Source: Ruania zhangjianzhongii (GTDB lineage Bacteria > Actinomycetota > Actinomycetes > Actinomycetales > Beutenbergiaceae). From it: DNA of 64,000 bases. Both the position numbers and the translations under genes were made by a program. Numbering within the stretch: position 1 is the first letter of the stretch; each line of letters opens with the position of its first letter. Shown here piece by piece: positions 40,939 through 49,745 of this stretch. The stretch is taken from positions 434,001 through 498,000 of the forward strand of contig NZ_CP042828.1 of the NCBI RefSeq assembly GCF_008000995.1. The letters run 5' to 3'. The notes under the pieces are model-generated. The model made no database searches. It was not told where the DNA came from and saw only the letters and a list, made by a program, of their open reading frames with translations.

Positions 40939-41888
40939 CCCTCACCGACGCGGCCGTGCCCGTGTACGACAACCGCACCGCCTTCGCCGAGGAGCTGGTG
41001 GCGCTCGCCACCGAGAACCCGCGCATCGTGGCGGTCTGCAACGACTCGGTGGGCTCCTCCAACCTGGTGGCTTTCCGCGAGGCGTTCCCGGACCGGCTGA
41101 TCAACGTCGGCATCGCCGAGCAGAACATGGTGGGGGTCGGGGCCGGGCTGGCTGCCGCCGGACTGGTGCCGTTCGTCTGCGCCGCCGGGCCGTTCCTCAC
41201 CGGTCGAGCGCTGGAGCAGATCAAGGCCGACATCGTCTACAGCCGCCATGACGTGATCCTCTGCGGCATGAGCCCGGGGATGGCCTACGGCGAGCTGGGC
41301 CCGACGCACCACTCCGTGGAAGATCTCTCCTGGCTGCGCGCACTACCCGGGCTGGACATCGTGGTCCCCGCCGACCGGCACCAGACCCGGCAGGCGGTAC
41401 GACAGGCGGCGGCCGACCCGCGCCCCACCTACATCCGGGTCGGCCGGTTCAAGGTCCCGGACGTCACCGACGCCAGCGATCCGCTCACCCGTGGCACGTT
41501 CCTGCTCGCCCGGCCGGGCATCGACGCCACCATCATCGCCACTGGCACCCTGGTCTCCCACGCCCTCCAGGCCGCCGAGACCCTTGCCGAAGAGGGCGTC
41601 AGCGTTCGGGTGCTGAACGCCAGCTATATCGCCCCGCTGGACGAGGCGGCGATCCGGTCCGCCGCCGCCGAGACCCACGCTGTCATCACCGCCGAGGAGG
41701 CCACGGCCTCCGGCGGGCTCGGCGCCGGAGTCGCGCTCACCGTGGCAGCCGAGGGCAGCAGTGTCCCGGTGAGAGCATTGGGTCTGACCGAGTTCGCCCC
41801 GACCGGGAGTACCGAGATGCTGCTGGAGCACTTCGGCCTCAGCGCCACCGCGCTCGCTGCTGCAGTCCGGGAGGCGCTCAGGGCATGA
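40935..41888 (+). CDS. aptB: Transketolase C-terminal subunit, likely D-apulose-4-phosphate transketolase
   Basis: 317 residues from ATG at 40935. Pyrimidine-binding half (INVGIAEQNMVGVGAGLA with the catalytic Glu, then PTHHSVEDLSWLRALPGL) plus C-terminal transketolase domain (VLNASYIAPLDE). Partner of the preceding subunit; overlaps both neighbours by 4 bases. Confidence 0.75.
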   Translation: MTLTDAAVPVYDNRTAFAEELVALATENPRIVAVCNDSVGSSNLVAFREAFPDRLINVGIAEQNMVGVGAGLAAAGLVPFVCAAGPFLTGRALEQIKADIVYSRHDVILCGMSPGMAYGELGPTHHSVEDLSWLRALPGLDIVVPADRHQTRQAVRQAAADPRPTYIRVGRFKVPDVTDASDPLTRGTFLLARPGIDATIIATGTLVSHALQAAETLAEEGVSVRVLNASYIAPLDEAAIRSAAAETHAVITAEEATASGGLGAGVALTVAAEGSSVPVRALGLTEFAPTGSTEMLLEHFGLSATALAAAVREALRA

Positions 41889-43360
41889 CGGGGCCGGGGG
41901 AGTCCGGCACCGATGCCGGCCAGGGCGTGATCGTCGCGATCGATCAAGGCACGTCTGCCACCAAGGCGATCGCGCTCGACGGCGGAGGCCACCTGGTCAC
42001 GTCCGTCACCGTGCCAGTCACTCAGTCGCATCCCCGCCCCGGCTGGGTGGAACAGGATGCGACCGCGATCCTCGCTTCGGTCCGGGACGCCGTGCGGCAG
42101 CTGGTCGCGCAGTTGGATATACCGGTGCTCGGCGTGGGCATCAGCTCCCAGCGCGAGTCCGCGCTGCTCTGGGACACCGGTACCGGGCAGCCCCTTGGCC
42201 CGATGCTCGGCTGGCAGGACCGGCGCACCAGCGCCGCCGCGGCTGCGCTGGCCGAGAACGCTGACCTCGTCCGGCAGCGCACCGGACTGCCCCTGGACCC
42301 GATGTTCTCGGCGTTGAAGCTGTCCTGGCTGCTGGACCAGGTGGACCCCGACCGCCGCCGCAGTGCTCGGGGGGAGATCGCCGCGGGCACGGTGGACTCG
42401 TGGCTGGTATACGCCCTCACCGGCGAGCACCGGATCGAGATCGGTAACGCCAGCCGCACCCAACTGCTGAACCTGGTCACCGGCACCTGGGATCCGGACC
42501 TGCTGGACCTGTTCCGGATTCCCGCCGCTGTGCTGCCCGCGGTGTTTCCCTCTACGGCAGCCACCGGGCCGTCCGATCTTCCCGGTGCGCCCGCGATCCA
42601 CGCAGTGCTCGGCGACTCCCACTCCGCGCTCTACGCCCACGGCATCCGCACCCCGGGCCAGGTGAAGGTCGGCTACGGCAGCGGATCTTCGGTGATGGGC
42701 CTGACCGCCGGCCAGGAGGCGGCGCCAGAAGGGCTGACCACCACGATCGCCTGGCAGCTTGGCGGTGCCGCCCACCAGCTGGCGTTCGAGGGCAACATCC
42801 TTTCCACCGGGGCCACGGTCGCGTGGCTCTCCCGACTGCTGAACCGGCCGGTCGGCGAACTGATGACGCTGGCCCGCTCCGCGGAGCCTGGTCCGGTCTT
42901 TCTGGTGCCGGCGTTCGCCGGGCTCGGCGCGCCCTGGTGGGATCCTGGTGCGAGTGCCGTGCTCAGCGGGTTCGATCTGGGTACCGATGCCGGCACACTC
43001 GCCCGCGCCGGAGCAGAGTCGATCGTGCACCAGGTGGAGGACGTGCTCGCTGCTGCCGACTCTCAGGCCCCGGTCACCGAGATCCTCGCTGACGGCGGAC
43101 CGGCGGCGGACGACTGGCTGATGCAGCTGCAGGCCGATATCAGCGGCCGGCCGGTGCGCCGCGAATCCCGAGCGGAGCTGTCCGCGTGGGGTGTGGCGCT
43201 GCTGGCCGCCGAGGGACTCGGGCTGACCATCCCGGGAGCGGGTCCGGGTGCGATGTTCACTCCCATCGCAGCGCCGGAGACGATCCGATCCCGCCACGAC
43301 GCGTGGCGTGACGCCGTCGCACTCGCGCGAGCAACGCCGTCGGGCAGGACAACACCGTGA
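41885..43360 (+). CDS. apsK: FGGY-family carbohydrate kinase, likely D-apulose kinase
   Basis: 491 residues from ATG at 41885. ASKHA kinase: [11 protein letters not shown] phosphate loop at about 18-28, substrate region WQDRRT, second domain with [11 protein letters not shown] and the adenosine motif [19 protein letters not shown]. Glycerol-kinase-like branch of FGGY. Between the split transketolase and the isomerase genes it fits D-apulose kinase; another ketose such as ribulose or erythrulose is possible. Confidence 0.75.
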   Translation: MTGPGESGTDAGQGVIVAIDQGTSATKAIALDGGGHLVTSVTVPVTQSHPRPGWVEQDATAILASVRDAVRQLVAQLDIPVLGVGISSQRESALLWDTGTGQPLGPMLGWQDRRTSAAAAALAENADLVRQRTGLPLDPMFSALKLSWLLDQVDPDRRRSARGEIAAGTVDSWLVYALTGEHRIEIGNASRTQLLNLVTGTWDPDLLDLFRIPAAVLPAVFPSTAATGPSDLPGAPAIHAVLGDSHSALYAHGIRTPGQVKVGYGSGSSVMGLTAGQEAAPEGLTTTIAWQLGGAAHQLAFEGNILSTGATVAWLSRLLNRPVGELMTLARSAEPGPVFLVPAFAGLGAPWWDPGASAVLSGFDLGTDAGTLARAGAESIVHQVEDVLAAADSQAPVTEILADGGPAADDWLMQLQADISGRPVRRESRAELSAWGVALLAAEGLGLTIPGAGPGAMFTPIAAPETIRSRHDAWRDAVALARATPSGRTTP

Positions 43361-43385
43361 TGAGCCGACCACCAGAGGAGACCCT

Positions 43386-44360
43386 ATGAGTACCCAACGC
43401 TACGGCGCCGGCATCTGGCACTTCGCCACCTACGTGGACCGGTACGCCACCGACGGCTACGGCGATCCGCGCACCGTGCTGGATGCGATCGAGCTCGCCG
43501 GACGGGTCCGCGACCTGTCCGTGGTGGACCTGAACTATCCGTTCTTCGGCGGTGAGTTCAGCAACGAGCAGGTCGGCGCCGCACTGGAGACCGCCGGCCT
43601 GGACGTCATCGGCATCACCCCGGAGATCTACACCCGCACCTTCTCCCGCGGCTCGTTCACCAGTCCGGACCCGGGCGTGCGACGGCTCACCCACGAGCTG
43701 TGCACCGAGGCGGCCGACGTCGTTCGCCACTTCGGCGCGGAGTACGTCAAGCTCTGGCCGGGTCAGGACGGCTGGGACTACCCGTTCCAGGTGGACCACG
43801 GCGCCCTCTGGAAGGCCTCCCTGGACGGAGTCGGCCAGCTGGCGAGCGAGAACCCGGACCTGAAGTTCGTGATCGAGTACAAGCCGCGCGAGCCGCGGGT
43901 GCACATGAGCTTCGACTCGGTGGCCCGCACCCTGCTCGGCATCGAGAAGATCGGGCTGCCGAACGTGGGCATCCTGCTCGATTTCGGCCACTCTCTCTTC
44001 GGTGGCGAGTCCCCGGCCGATGCGGCGCAGCTGGCGATCGACTACGGGCGGCTGTTCGGGATGGACGTCAATGACAACCTGCGCGGCTGGGACGACGACA
44101 TGATCGCCGGCACCGTGCACCCGATCGAGCTGTTCGAGTTCTTCTACACCCTGCGCAAGAACGGCTGGGAAGGCGTCTGGCAGCTGGACCAGTTCCCGTT
44201 CCGGGAGGACTCGGTGGCCGCCGCCGACCTGGCGATCGACTTCCTGAAGAAGATCGAGCGCGGCCTGGACACCCTGGACATGGCCGCCGTCGCCGAAGCT
44301 CAGTCCCGCCAGGACGCGGTGGCCGCGATGCGGCTCGTCCAGCAGGTGCTGTTCGCCTGA
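43386..44360 (+). CDS. apsI: Xylose-isomerase-like TIM barrel, likely D-apiose isomerase
   Basis: 324 residues from ATG at 43386 with AGAGGAG upstream. AP-endonuclease-2/xylose-isomerase-like barrel: [27 protein letters not shown] (metal-ligand Glu), [14 protein letters not shown] (Asp/His) and [12 protein letters not shown] at the end. Last gene of the operon. With kinase and split transketolase it forms the three-step isomerase/kinase/transketolase route described for D-apiose; the reaction here is inferred from that order. Confidence 0.72.
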   Translation: MSTQRYGAGIWHFATYVDRYATDGYGDPRTVLDAIELAGRVRDLSVVDLNYPFFGGEFSNEQVGAALETAGLDVIGITPEIYTRTFSRGSFTSPDPGVRRLTHELCTEAADVVRHFGAEYVKLWPGQDGWDYPFQVDHGALWKASLDGVGQLASENPDLKFVIEYKPREPRVHMSFDSVARTLLGIEKIGLPNVGILLDFGHSLFGGESPADAAQLAIDYGRLFGMDVNDNLRGWDDDMIAGTVHPIELFEFFYTLRKNGWEGVWQLDQFPFREDSVAAADLAIDFLKKIERGLDTLDMAAVAEAQSRQDAVAAMRLVQQVLFA

Positions 44361-44381
44361 GCCGGTTCGGCTGGCGCGGTC

Positions 44382-44448
44382 ATCGGAGGTGCCGGGTGTG
44401 ATCGGAGGGAGGCGCGGCGTCCCTCCGATCGCCGGAGCTACCTCCGAT
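44382..44448. terminator. Nested hairpin repeat between convergent genes
   Basis: Inner stem GATCGGAGGG (44400-44409) / CCCTCCGATC (44421-44430), loop 11; outer ATCGGAGGT (44382-44390) / ACCTCCGAT (44440-44448). Four copies of CGGAGG/CCTCCG in 67 bases. It lies between the isomerase and DUF1272 stops and includes the last codons of the DUF1272 gene. Same core as the repeats at 2066-2127 and 45375-45430. Likely a two-way terminator. Confidence 0.7.
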
Positions 44449-44674
44449 CGCGGGCGAGCCGGCGCCGTGCTCGAGCGGGTAGGCGGCCCGCGATCGCCGC
44501 TGCGCCGGTGGTGCGCTTCGGTCGCCGCACCAGCTCACCGCCGCAATTGGGGCAATCGGTGTGACTGCGCGCGCACGCGGTGCAGTACGTGCACTCGTAG
44601 CTGCAGATCCAGGCCTCACCGGCCCGCTCCACACCGCCAGCGCAGAGCTCGCAGCGATCATGCATCTTCAACAT
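44438..44674 (-). CDS. DUF1272 small zinc-ribbon-like protein
   Basis: 78 residues from ATG at 44674 (AGGAG 7 bases upstream). CxxC-type pairs RCELC, SYECTYCTAC and DCPNCGGELVRRP give eight cysteines, probably two zinc sites; the ECTYC...CPNCGGELVRRP pattern is DUF1272. The basic tail ends RDRR, coded inside a hairpin repeat. Divergent from the TetR gene, with two shared operators between them, so it is probably the TetR target. Function of DUF1272 is not known. Confidence 0.85.
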   Translation of the reverse strand: MLKMHDRCELCAGGVERAGEAWICSYECTYCTACARSHTDCPNCGGELVRRPKRTTGAAAIAGRLPARARRRLARDRR

Positions 44675-44707
44675 CGTCAACTCCTGCTCAGGTACCTCGA
44701 CGGAAAG

Positions 44708-44722
44708 GCAACGGTGCGTTGC
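44708..44722. promoter_or_regulatory. TetR operator, site 1
   Basis: GCAACG-GTG-CGTTGC, perfect 6+3+6 palindrome, 34 bases upstream of the DUF1272 start. Shares its half-site with the one at 44755-44773. Confidence 0.75.
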
Positions 44723-44735
44723 ATATCGTCAGAGT

Positions 44736-44747
44736 AGGACTAGTCCT
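44736..44747. promoter_or_regulatory. 12-bp palindrome between the two TetR operators
   Basis: AGGACTAGTCCT is a perfect palindrome nearly midway between the operators. It may be part of overlapping divergent promoters or a site for a second protein. Confidence 0.4.
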
Positions 44748-44754
44748 AGGTCGG

Positions 44755-44773
44755 ATGCAACGCTACGTTGCAT
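44755..44773. promoter_or_regulatory. TetR operator, site 2
   Basis: ATGCAACGCTACGTTGCAT is a perfect 8+3+8 palindrome 14 bases before the TetR start, with the same GCAACG-N3-CGTTGC core as site 1, centres 49 bases apart. Autoregulation expected. Confidence 0.8.
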
Positions 44774-44786
44774 TAAGGTGGGGCCT

Positions 44787-45398
44787 ATGAAGGTCACGGT
44801 CAGCAAGCCGCGGAAGGCGCAAGCCATCTTCGCCGCGACGCTCGAGCTGCTTGCGGAGCGTGGCTACGACGCATTGGCGATCGAAGCTGTCGCGGCCAGG
44901 GCGGGGGTGAACAAGACGACGATCTATCGGTCATGGGCCGCCAAGGACGAGCTCCTCGCCGCTGCCTTTCGCGATGCTCCGGTGCTTGCGCTCCAGGTGC
45001 CCGACACCGGGAGTCTGCGCGGTGACCTGATCGACGTGGCGCAGCAGATCGCGACGCTGCTCAGCGAGGAGCCGAGCCGTCGCATTGCCGCCGTCATGCT
45101 CGCCGCTGCGCCCGACCGACCTGCCACTGCACAGGTGACCGCAGCGTTCTTCGCGGATCGACTCCAACAAGAACGCTGCATTTTCGAACGCGCCGAGCAT
45201 CGGCGCGAGCTGAAACCCGGAACTGACCCCGCCGCGATCATGGACCTGCTCGGCGGCGCCCTGTGGTTCCGGATCTTGATCCGCTCCGAACCGGCGGGCG
45301 CGGGCTACATCGCTGCTCTCGTCGACGCGATCTTGGCTGGCGTCGCCAGCGGTGTGGCCGGGCCGGCCATCGGAGGTCACCCACGCGATCGGAGATAG
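44787..45398 (+). CDS. TetR-family transcriptional regulator
   Basis: 203 residues from ATG at 44787 (AAGGTGGGG upstream). N-terminal TetR helix-turn-helix at about 15-55 (LAERGYDALAIEAVAARAGVNKTTIYRSWAAKDEL) and a C-terminal ligand domain of the TetR_C group. Two matching operators lie just upstream, shared with the divergent DUF1272 gene. The last residues RDRR and the stop are coded by a 20-bp inverted-repeat arm. Ligand unknown. Confidence 0.9.
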   Translation: MKVTVSKPRKAQAIFAATLELLAERGYDALAIEAVAARAGVNKTTIYRSWAAKDELLAAAFRDAPVLALQVPDTGSLRGDLIDVAQQIATLLSEEPSRRIAAVMLAAAPDRPATAQVTAAFFADRLQQERCIFERAEHRRELKPGTDPAAIMDLLGGALWFRILIRSEPAGAGYIAALVDAILAGVASGVAGPAIGGHPRDRR

Positions 45399-45430
45399 GC
45401 GCGGGCGTACCTCCGATCGCGTGGGTGACC
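45375..45430. terminator. Perfect 20-bp inverted repeat after the TetR gene
   Basis: Arms 45375-45394 and 45411-45430 are exact reverse complements with a 16-base loop. The left arm codes for the end of TetR and its TAG falls in the loop. Contains GCGATCGGAG, shared with the element at 44382-44448. Probable terminator. Confidence 0.8.
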
Positions 45431-45501
45431 GCTGACGGCGGGAGAGCCGGCCTCTTGTCTCCGTGGCGCTACGACGTGGCACGTTGGGGTGCAACAAGGG
45501 T

Positions 45502-45538
45502 CACGGATGAATTACTATTCATGTGGCGTCCATCCGTG
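45502..45538. promoter_or_regulatory. Candidate SorC operator, site 2
   Basis: ATGAAT-TACT-ATTCAT (45507-45522) is a perfect palindrome starting with the same GGATGAAT as the site at 39103. It is flanked by CACGGATG (45502-45509) and CATCCGTG (45531-45538), another inverted pair. It lies about 75 bases before the SorC-family gene. Confidence 0.65.
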
Positions 45539-45599
45539 CGATCCTGGCTGCGGCTACGCCTGAACTTGTCCGCTCCCGCCAGGAAGGTGGCGCAGTAGG

Positions 45600-46589
45600 G
45601 TGCACTCCATGTCTGCAGGTTCCCCCAGTCCCGCGCGCGTCTCCGGCGACCGGATGTCGCTGCTGGTCAAGATCGCCCGGATGTACCACGAACAGGGTCT
45701 GCGCCAGCCGGACATCGCCGCACGGCTGCACATCTCCCAGTCCCGCGTCTCCCGCTTCCTGAAGGAGGCGGTCTCGCTGGGCATCGTGCGCACTGTGGTG
45801 GTCCCGCCGCCGGGCACCTTCTCCGAGCTGGAGGAGGCGGTCCAGGAGCGGTACGGACTGGCCGATGTGGTGGTGGCCGGCCCCTCCACCGATGACGAGT
45901 CGGCGGTCCTGGCCGCGATCGGCGGCGCAGGTGCCGCCTACCTGGAGACCACGCTGCTGGGCAGTGAACGCGTGGGAATCTCGTCCTGGTCGGCGTCGCT
46001 GCTCGCCGTGGTGGAGGCCATGGCCCCCCGAGCCACTCGCAGCGCCGAGGTCGTGGTCCAGCTCCTCGGCGGCGTCGGCGACCCCCAGGCACAGGTCCGC
46101 GCGACGCGGCTGGCCGACCGGCTGGGGCAGGCCACCGGAGGAACGGCGATGTACTTCCCGGCACCCGGTGTGGTGGCCTCGCCGGTGGTGCGCGATGCCC
46201 TGATCGCCGATCCGTACATCTCCGACGTCGCCGAGGCGTGGGCCTCGCTGAGTGTGGTGCTGCTCGGGATCGGTTCTGTCCAGCCGTCCCCGTTGCTGGC
46301 CGCCTCAGGTAACGCTCTGCCCGAATCGGATCTGGATGCGTTGCGCACCGCCGGCGCCGTGGGGGATGTCTGCCTGCGGTTCTTCGACGCCGACGGCTCC
46401 CTGGTCTCGACCGACCTGCACGAGCGGGTGCTCGGTATCGGTGCCGACACCCTGCGCGCCATCCCGCGCAAGATCGGAGTGGCCGGTGGGCCGCGGAAGT
46501 TCGAGGCGATCCGCGCCGCCGTGTTGGGCGGCTGGATCGACGTGCTGATCACCGACAGCTTCACCGCCCGCCGCCTGGTCGAGCAGTGA
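45600..46589 (+). CDS. SorC/DeoR-family sugar-binding transcriptional regulator
   Basis: 329 residues from GTG at 45600; ATG at 45609 is the alternative. The upstream AGGAAGG is nearer the GTG. Helix-turn-helix at about 20-60 (YHEQGLRQPDIAARLHISQSRVSRFLKEA) and the SorC sugar-phosphate domain (VGISSWSASLLAVVEAM, VLLGIGSVQPSP, then GVAGGPRKFEAIRAAVLGGWIDVLITD). Such proteins sense phosphorylated sugars. Matching palindromes stand before this gene and before the apiose-type operon, so control by a kinase product such as apulose 4-phosphate is plausible. Overlaps GH42 by 4 bases. Confidence 0.92.
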   Translation: MHSMSAGSPSPARVSGDRMSLLVKIARMYHEQGLRQPDIAARLHISQSRVSRFLKEAVSLGIVRTVVVPPPGTFSELEEAVQERYGLADVVVAGPSTDDESAVLAAIGGAGAAYLETTLLGSERVGISSWSASLLAVVEAMAPRATRSAEVVVQLLGGVGDPQAQVRATRLADRLGQATGGTAMYFPAPGVVASPVVRDALIADPYISDVAEAWASLSVVLLGIGSVQPSPLLAASGNALPESDLDALRTAGAVGDVCLRFFDADGSLVSTDLHERVLGIGADTLRAIPRKIGVAGGPRKFEAIRAAVLGGWIDVLITDSFTARRLVEQ

Positions 46590-48628
46590 GCGTGGGGGTC
46601 GGATTCGGGGCTGCGTACTACACCGAGTACCAGCCCAGCCCGCGCCTGGCCGAGGACATGCGGCTGATGCAGGAGGCAGGCTTCAGCGTGATCCGCGTCG
46701 GTGAGTCGACGTGGAGCACCTGGGAGCCCGAGGACGGCCGCTTCGAGACCGGCTGGATGACCGAGGTCCTCGACGCGGCGCACTCCCACGGCATCGAGGT
46801 CCTCCTCGGCACACCCACCTACGCGGTGCCGCCGTGGCTGGCCCGCGCGCACCCCGAGATCGCCGCCGAGACCAAGACGGGTGTGCGCCGTCCCTGGGGT
46901 GCCCGCCAGGAGATCGACATCACCCACCCGACCTTCCGGCAGTACGCCGAGCGGGTGATCGCCACGATGGTGACAGAGTTCGCAGACCATCCGGCCGTCG
47001 TCGGATACCAGCTCGACAACGAGCCCGGTGTACTGCTCCTGCACAACGAGGGCGTGTTCGCCGGTTTCAAGACCTGGCTTGCGAACCAGTTCGACGACGT
47101 CACCACGATCAACGACCGCTGGGGCCTGGCCTACTGGTCCCACCGGCTGAGCACCTGGGACGACCTCTGGCGCCCGGACGGCAACGCCCAGCCCCAGTAC
47201 GACCTGGCATGGCGGCTGTACCAGGCGGAAGTCGTCGCGGAGTTCATCGCCTGGCAGGCCAGGATCATGCGTGAGCTCGCCCGGCCCGAGCAGTGGCTGA
47301 CCACGTGCATCGCCTACGACCGGGTTGCCGCTGACGACCTGCGCATCGCCGCGGAGCTCGACATCGCCTCGGGCAACGCGTACTACCGGATGCAGGACGG
47401 GCTCGCTCACCCGGCCACCACTCGGCCGCAGACGTGGATGAGCGACGGCACCTGGAGCGTATTCCTGCAGGCGGACCGCATGTTCGGCTCGAAGCAGGCG
47501 CCGTTCCTGGTCACCGAGACCAATGCGGGCGCGATCAACTTCGCCAACGTCAGCGAACCCGGCTGGGACGGGCAGTGGCGGCAGGCCGCCTGGGCGCAGA
47601 TCGGCCGCGGCGCGCGGCTGATCGAATACTGGCACTGGCACACCAACCACTACGGCACCGAGACCCACTGGGTGGGCGTGCTTCCGCACGACCAGCTCCC
47701 GGGCCGGGTGTACCGCAACATTGCCGAGCTCGGGCAGGAGATCCAGGACATCGGTGAGCGAGTGGCCGCCACCACACCCGATGCCGATCTCGCCTTCGTG
47801 TTCTCCACGCCGTCCAAGTACGCGCTCGCATTCGAGCCGGTCTTCGGTGACGAGGGCGCGGCGCCGCACTCGCGCGGCTACCAGCGGATCTTCGAGGCGT
47901 TCTACAAGGGTGCCTTCGACGCCGGACTGCAAGCGCACGTGCTGCACGACCGCGCACTGCCCAGCGGGGCCGAGCTGGCCGAGCGGTATCCGGTGCTGGT
48001 GGTGCCCGGGTTGTACAGCGCACCCGACGGCGTCCTGGCCACCCTGCGCGAGTACCACGCCGCGGGAGGCCATCTCGTGCTCGGACCTCGCACCGGGTAC
48101 GCCGACGAGTGGGCCGTGGTGCGCCGAGACCCCCAGCCCGGCGGCCTCGCCGATCTCGCCGGTACCCGCTACCAGGAGTTCACTACCCTGCGCGCGCCGG
48201 TGCCGATCATCGGCCGGGACGGTGCGACGCTCGGCGCTGCGCACGGCTGGACCGATCTCCTCGAGCCCGACGTCGCGGAGCCGATCGCCCGGTTCGACCA
48301 CCCCGAGCTCGGGGCGTTCGCGGCCGCGACCACGATGACGTACGGACCCGGCCGCGTGACCACGGTGGGTTTCGTACCGGACGATGCGGCCGCCGTCGCG
48401 CTCCTGGAGACGGTCAGCGAGCTGAGCAATCTGCGCCCGTTCAGGTGCAACGCGCCCTCGGTCACGCACAGCTCCGCGACCGGTGAGCACGAGCGCTTGC
48501 ACTTCTACTTCAACTGGTCCGGCGAGCCCGTCACGATCGGCTGGCCGGCCGGTCAGCACAGCGACGACGGCAGCAGCCAGCCGCAGCTGGAGCTCGGCGC
48601 CTGGGACGTGCAGCTCCTCTGGGAGTGA
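46586..48628 (+). CDS. GH42 beta-galactosidase
   Basis: 680 residues from GTG at 46586. GH42 (alpha/beta)8 barrel: acid/base E146 in YQLDNEPG, nucleophile E311 in LVTETNAG, plus GVGFGAAYYTEYQPS start and WHWHTNHYGTE near the end of the barrel; then trimerisation and small beta domains. No signal peptide: intracellular cleavage of beta-galactosides (or alpha-L-arabinopyranosides) from imported oligosaccharides. It is co-transcribed with the SorC regulator. The normal length and all landmarks are intact. Confidence 0.93.
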   Translation: MSVGVGFGAAYYTEYQPSPRLAEDMRLMQEAGFSVIRVGESTWSTWEPEDGRFETGWMTEVLDAAHSHGIEVLLGTPTYAVPPWLARAHPEIAAETKTGVRRPWGARQEIDITHPTFRQYAERVIATMVTEFADHPAVVGYQLDNEPGVLLLHNEGVFAGFKTWLANQFDDVTTINDRWGLAYWSHRLSTWDDLWRPDGNAQPQYDLAWRLYQAEVVAEFIAWQARIMRELARPEQWLTTCIAYDRVAADDLRIAAELDIASGNAYYRMQDGLAHPATTRPQTWMSDGTWSVFLQADRMFGSKQAPFLVTETNAGAINFANVSEPGWDGQWRQAAWAQIGRGARLIEYWHWHTNHYGTETHWVGVLPHDQLPGRVYRNIAELGQEIQDIGERVAATTPDADLAFVFSTPSKYALAFEPVFGDEGAAPHSRGYQRIFEAFYKGAFDAGLQAHVLHDRALPSGAELAERYPVLVVPGLYSAPDGVLATLREYHAAGGHLVLGPRTGYADEWAVVRRDPQPGGLADLAGTRYQEFTTLRAPVPIIGRDGATLGAAHGWTDLLEPDVAEPIARFDHPELGAFAAATTMTYGPGRVTTVGFVPDDAAAVALLETVSELSNLRPFRCNAPSVTHSSATGEHERLHFYFNWSGEPVTIGWPAGQHSDDGSSQPQLELGAWDVQLLWE

Positions 48629-48669
48629 CTCGGCTGAGCGCCCCGCCGATGCACCGACTGCATCTGGTG

Positions 48670-48717
48670 GGTGGGATTTCCGTCGCTCGCGGCCCGAAAA
48701 GCGACGGAAACCTCACC
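48670..48717. terminator. Bidirectional terminator between convergent genes
   Basis: Arms 48670-48687 and 48700-48717 pair at 16 of 18 positions around a 12-base loop; the inner TTTCCGTCGCT stem is perfect. Lies between GH42 and the minus-strand propeller gene. Confidence 0.75.
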
Positions 48718-48743
48718 CGCGGATGATGACCACTGGGTGAGCG

Positions 48744-49745
48744 TCAGGACCGGGCGACGGCGATCCCGCGCCGCTCCCGCTGCCGGAAGTCACCGATCAG
48801 CACCGGCTCCGCCAGCCGGGCGACCGCGCAGTAGTAGTGCTCCAGCCGGCCGTCGGTGGTGATCACCGCCGGTTTGTGTGCGTAGGCGGAGTCGATGCTC
48901 CCGTCCGGGCCGACGTCGATCAGCACGTGTTCGGACCGCTGCCAGGTGAGCAGATCCGTGGACGTCGCGAACGTCTCCCGGGCGCGGCCGTCGCTGCACA
49001 GCCCGAAGTAGAACATCACCCACAGATCACCGTCGCGCAGCACGCACGGGTCGGAAGCGAACCGGTCGTCGATCGCGCCGGGCTCCCCGTTGCGGACCAG
49101 CGGCTGGCTGCCCACCCGTTCCCAGTGGTGCAGGTCGGTAGAGCGCGCCGCTCCGGTCTGTTCCTGCCAGCCGCGGGGGGAGGCGTCCTTGGCGTTGTAG
49201 AACAGCCAGAACTCACCTTCGTGATGCATCAGCCAGGACTTGTACAGACCACCCCGTTCCCACGCTGCACCATCCTGCGGGCGGAGCAGCCCGCCGTACT
49301 CCTGCCAGTGGCGTAGGTCGCGGCTGCGGACGATGCCGACGACGCCCGGACCCTCCTCGTACCCCGCACCCGGATAGGCGTGATAGGTGCCGTAGTACCA
49401 GCCGTCGACGGCGAGCAGCTCACCGTCGCCAGCCAGGTCCACCTCCCGCATGATCGAGGTGAGAGCCGCGTTGTACCGGCGGTGCGCGGACGAGGGGTCG
49501 CGGCCGAAGACCAGCTCGGGCTCGGACCACGCACTGCCGTCGAACCAGGACAGACCACTCTGGTAGCCGATCCCGTCCCAGCCGATCACCGTCATTCCCA
49601 GGCGGCCCTGGTGCCGGAACACGAACGGGCAGTCCACGCCGTGGGAGTAGAAGTCGCCCGCCCGGAAGCTGGGGGCGAGCACCAGCTCGCCCTCCTTGTG
49701 CGGGGTGGCCAGCCGCTCCGTGAGCCGTCCGGTGGGTGCCGTCAT
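48744..49745 (-). CDS. Five-bladed beta-propeller glycosidase-like protein (GH32/43/130 type)
   Basis: 333 residues. Repeating propeller blades: VDCPFVFRHQGRLGM, VVGIVRSRDLRHWQEYG, GAARSTDLHHWERVG, RFASDPCVLRDGDLWVMFYFG, FATSTDLLTWQRSEH. The S(T)DLxxW blade motif is shared by GH32, GH43, GH68 and GH130 proteins. Acidic candidates are D39 region (HGVDCPF) and SDPCV. No signal peptide. Overlaps the GH78 gene by 4 bases, so it probably acts on the same oligosaccharide. Exact family uncertain. Confidence 0.75.
   Translation of the reverse strand: MTAPTGRLTERLATPHKEGELVLAPSFRAGDFYSHGVDCPFVFRHQGRLGMTVIGWDGIGYQSGLSWFDGSAWSEPELVFGRDPSSAHRRYNAALTSIMREVDLAGDGELLAVDGWYYGTYHAYPGAGYEEGPGVVGIVRSRDLRHWQEYGGLLRPQDGAAWERGGLYKSWLMHHEGEFWLFYNAKDASPRGWQEQTGAARSTDLHHWERVGSQPLVRNGEPGAIDDRFASDPCVLRDGDLWVMFYFGLCSDGRARETFATSTDLLTWQRSEHVLIDVGPDGSIDSAYAHKPAVITTDGRLEHYYCAVARLAEPVLIGDFRQRERRGIAVARS

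Noticed and set aside
45938-48559. Minus-strand open frame of about 870 codons opposite GH42
   Set aside because: Low-complexity shadow translation; the plus strand has an intact GH42 with both catalytic Glu.
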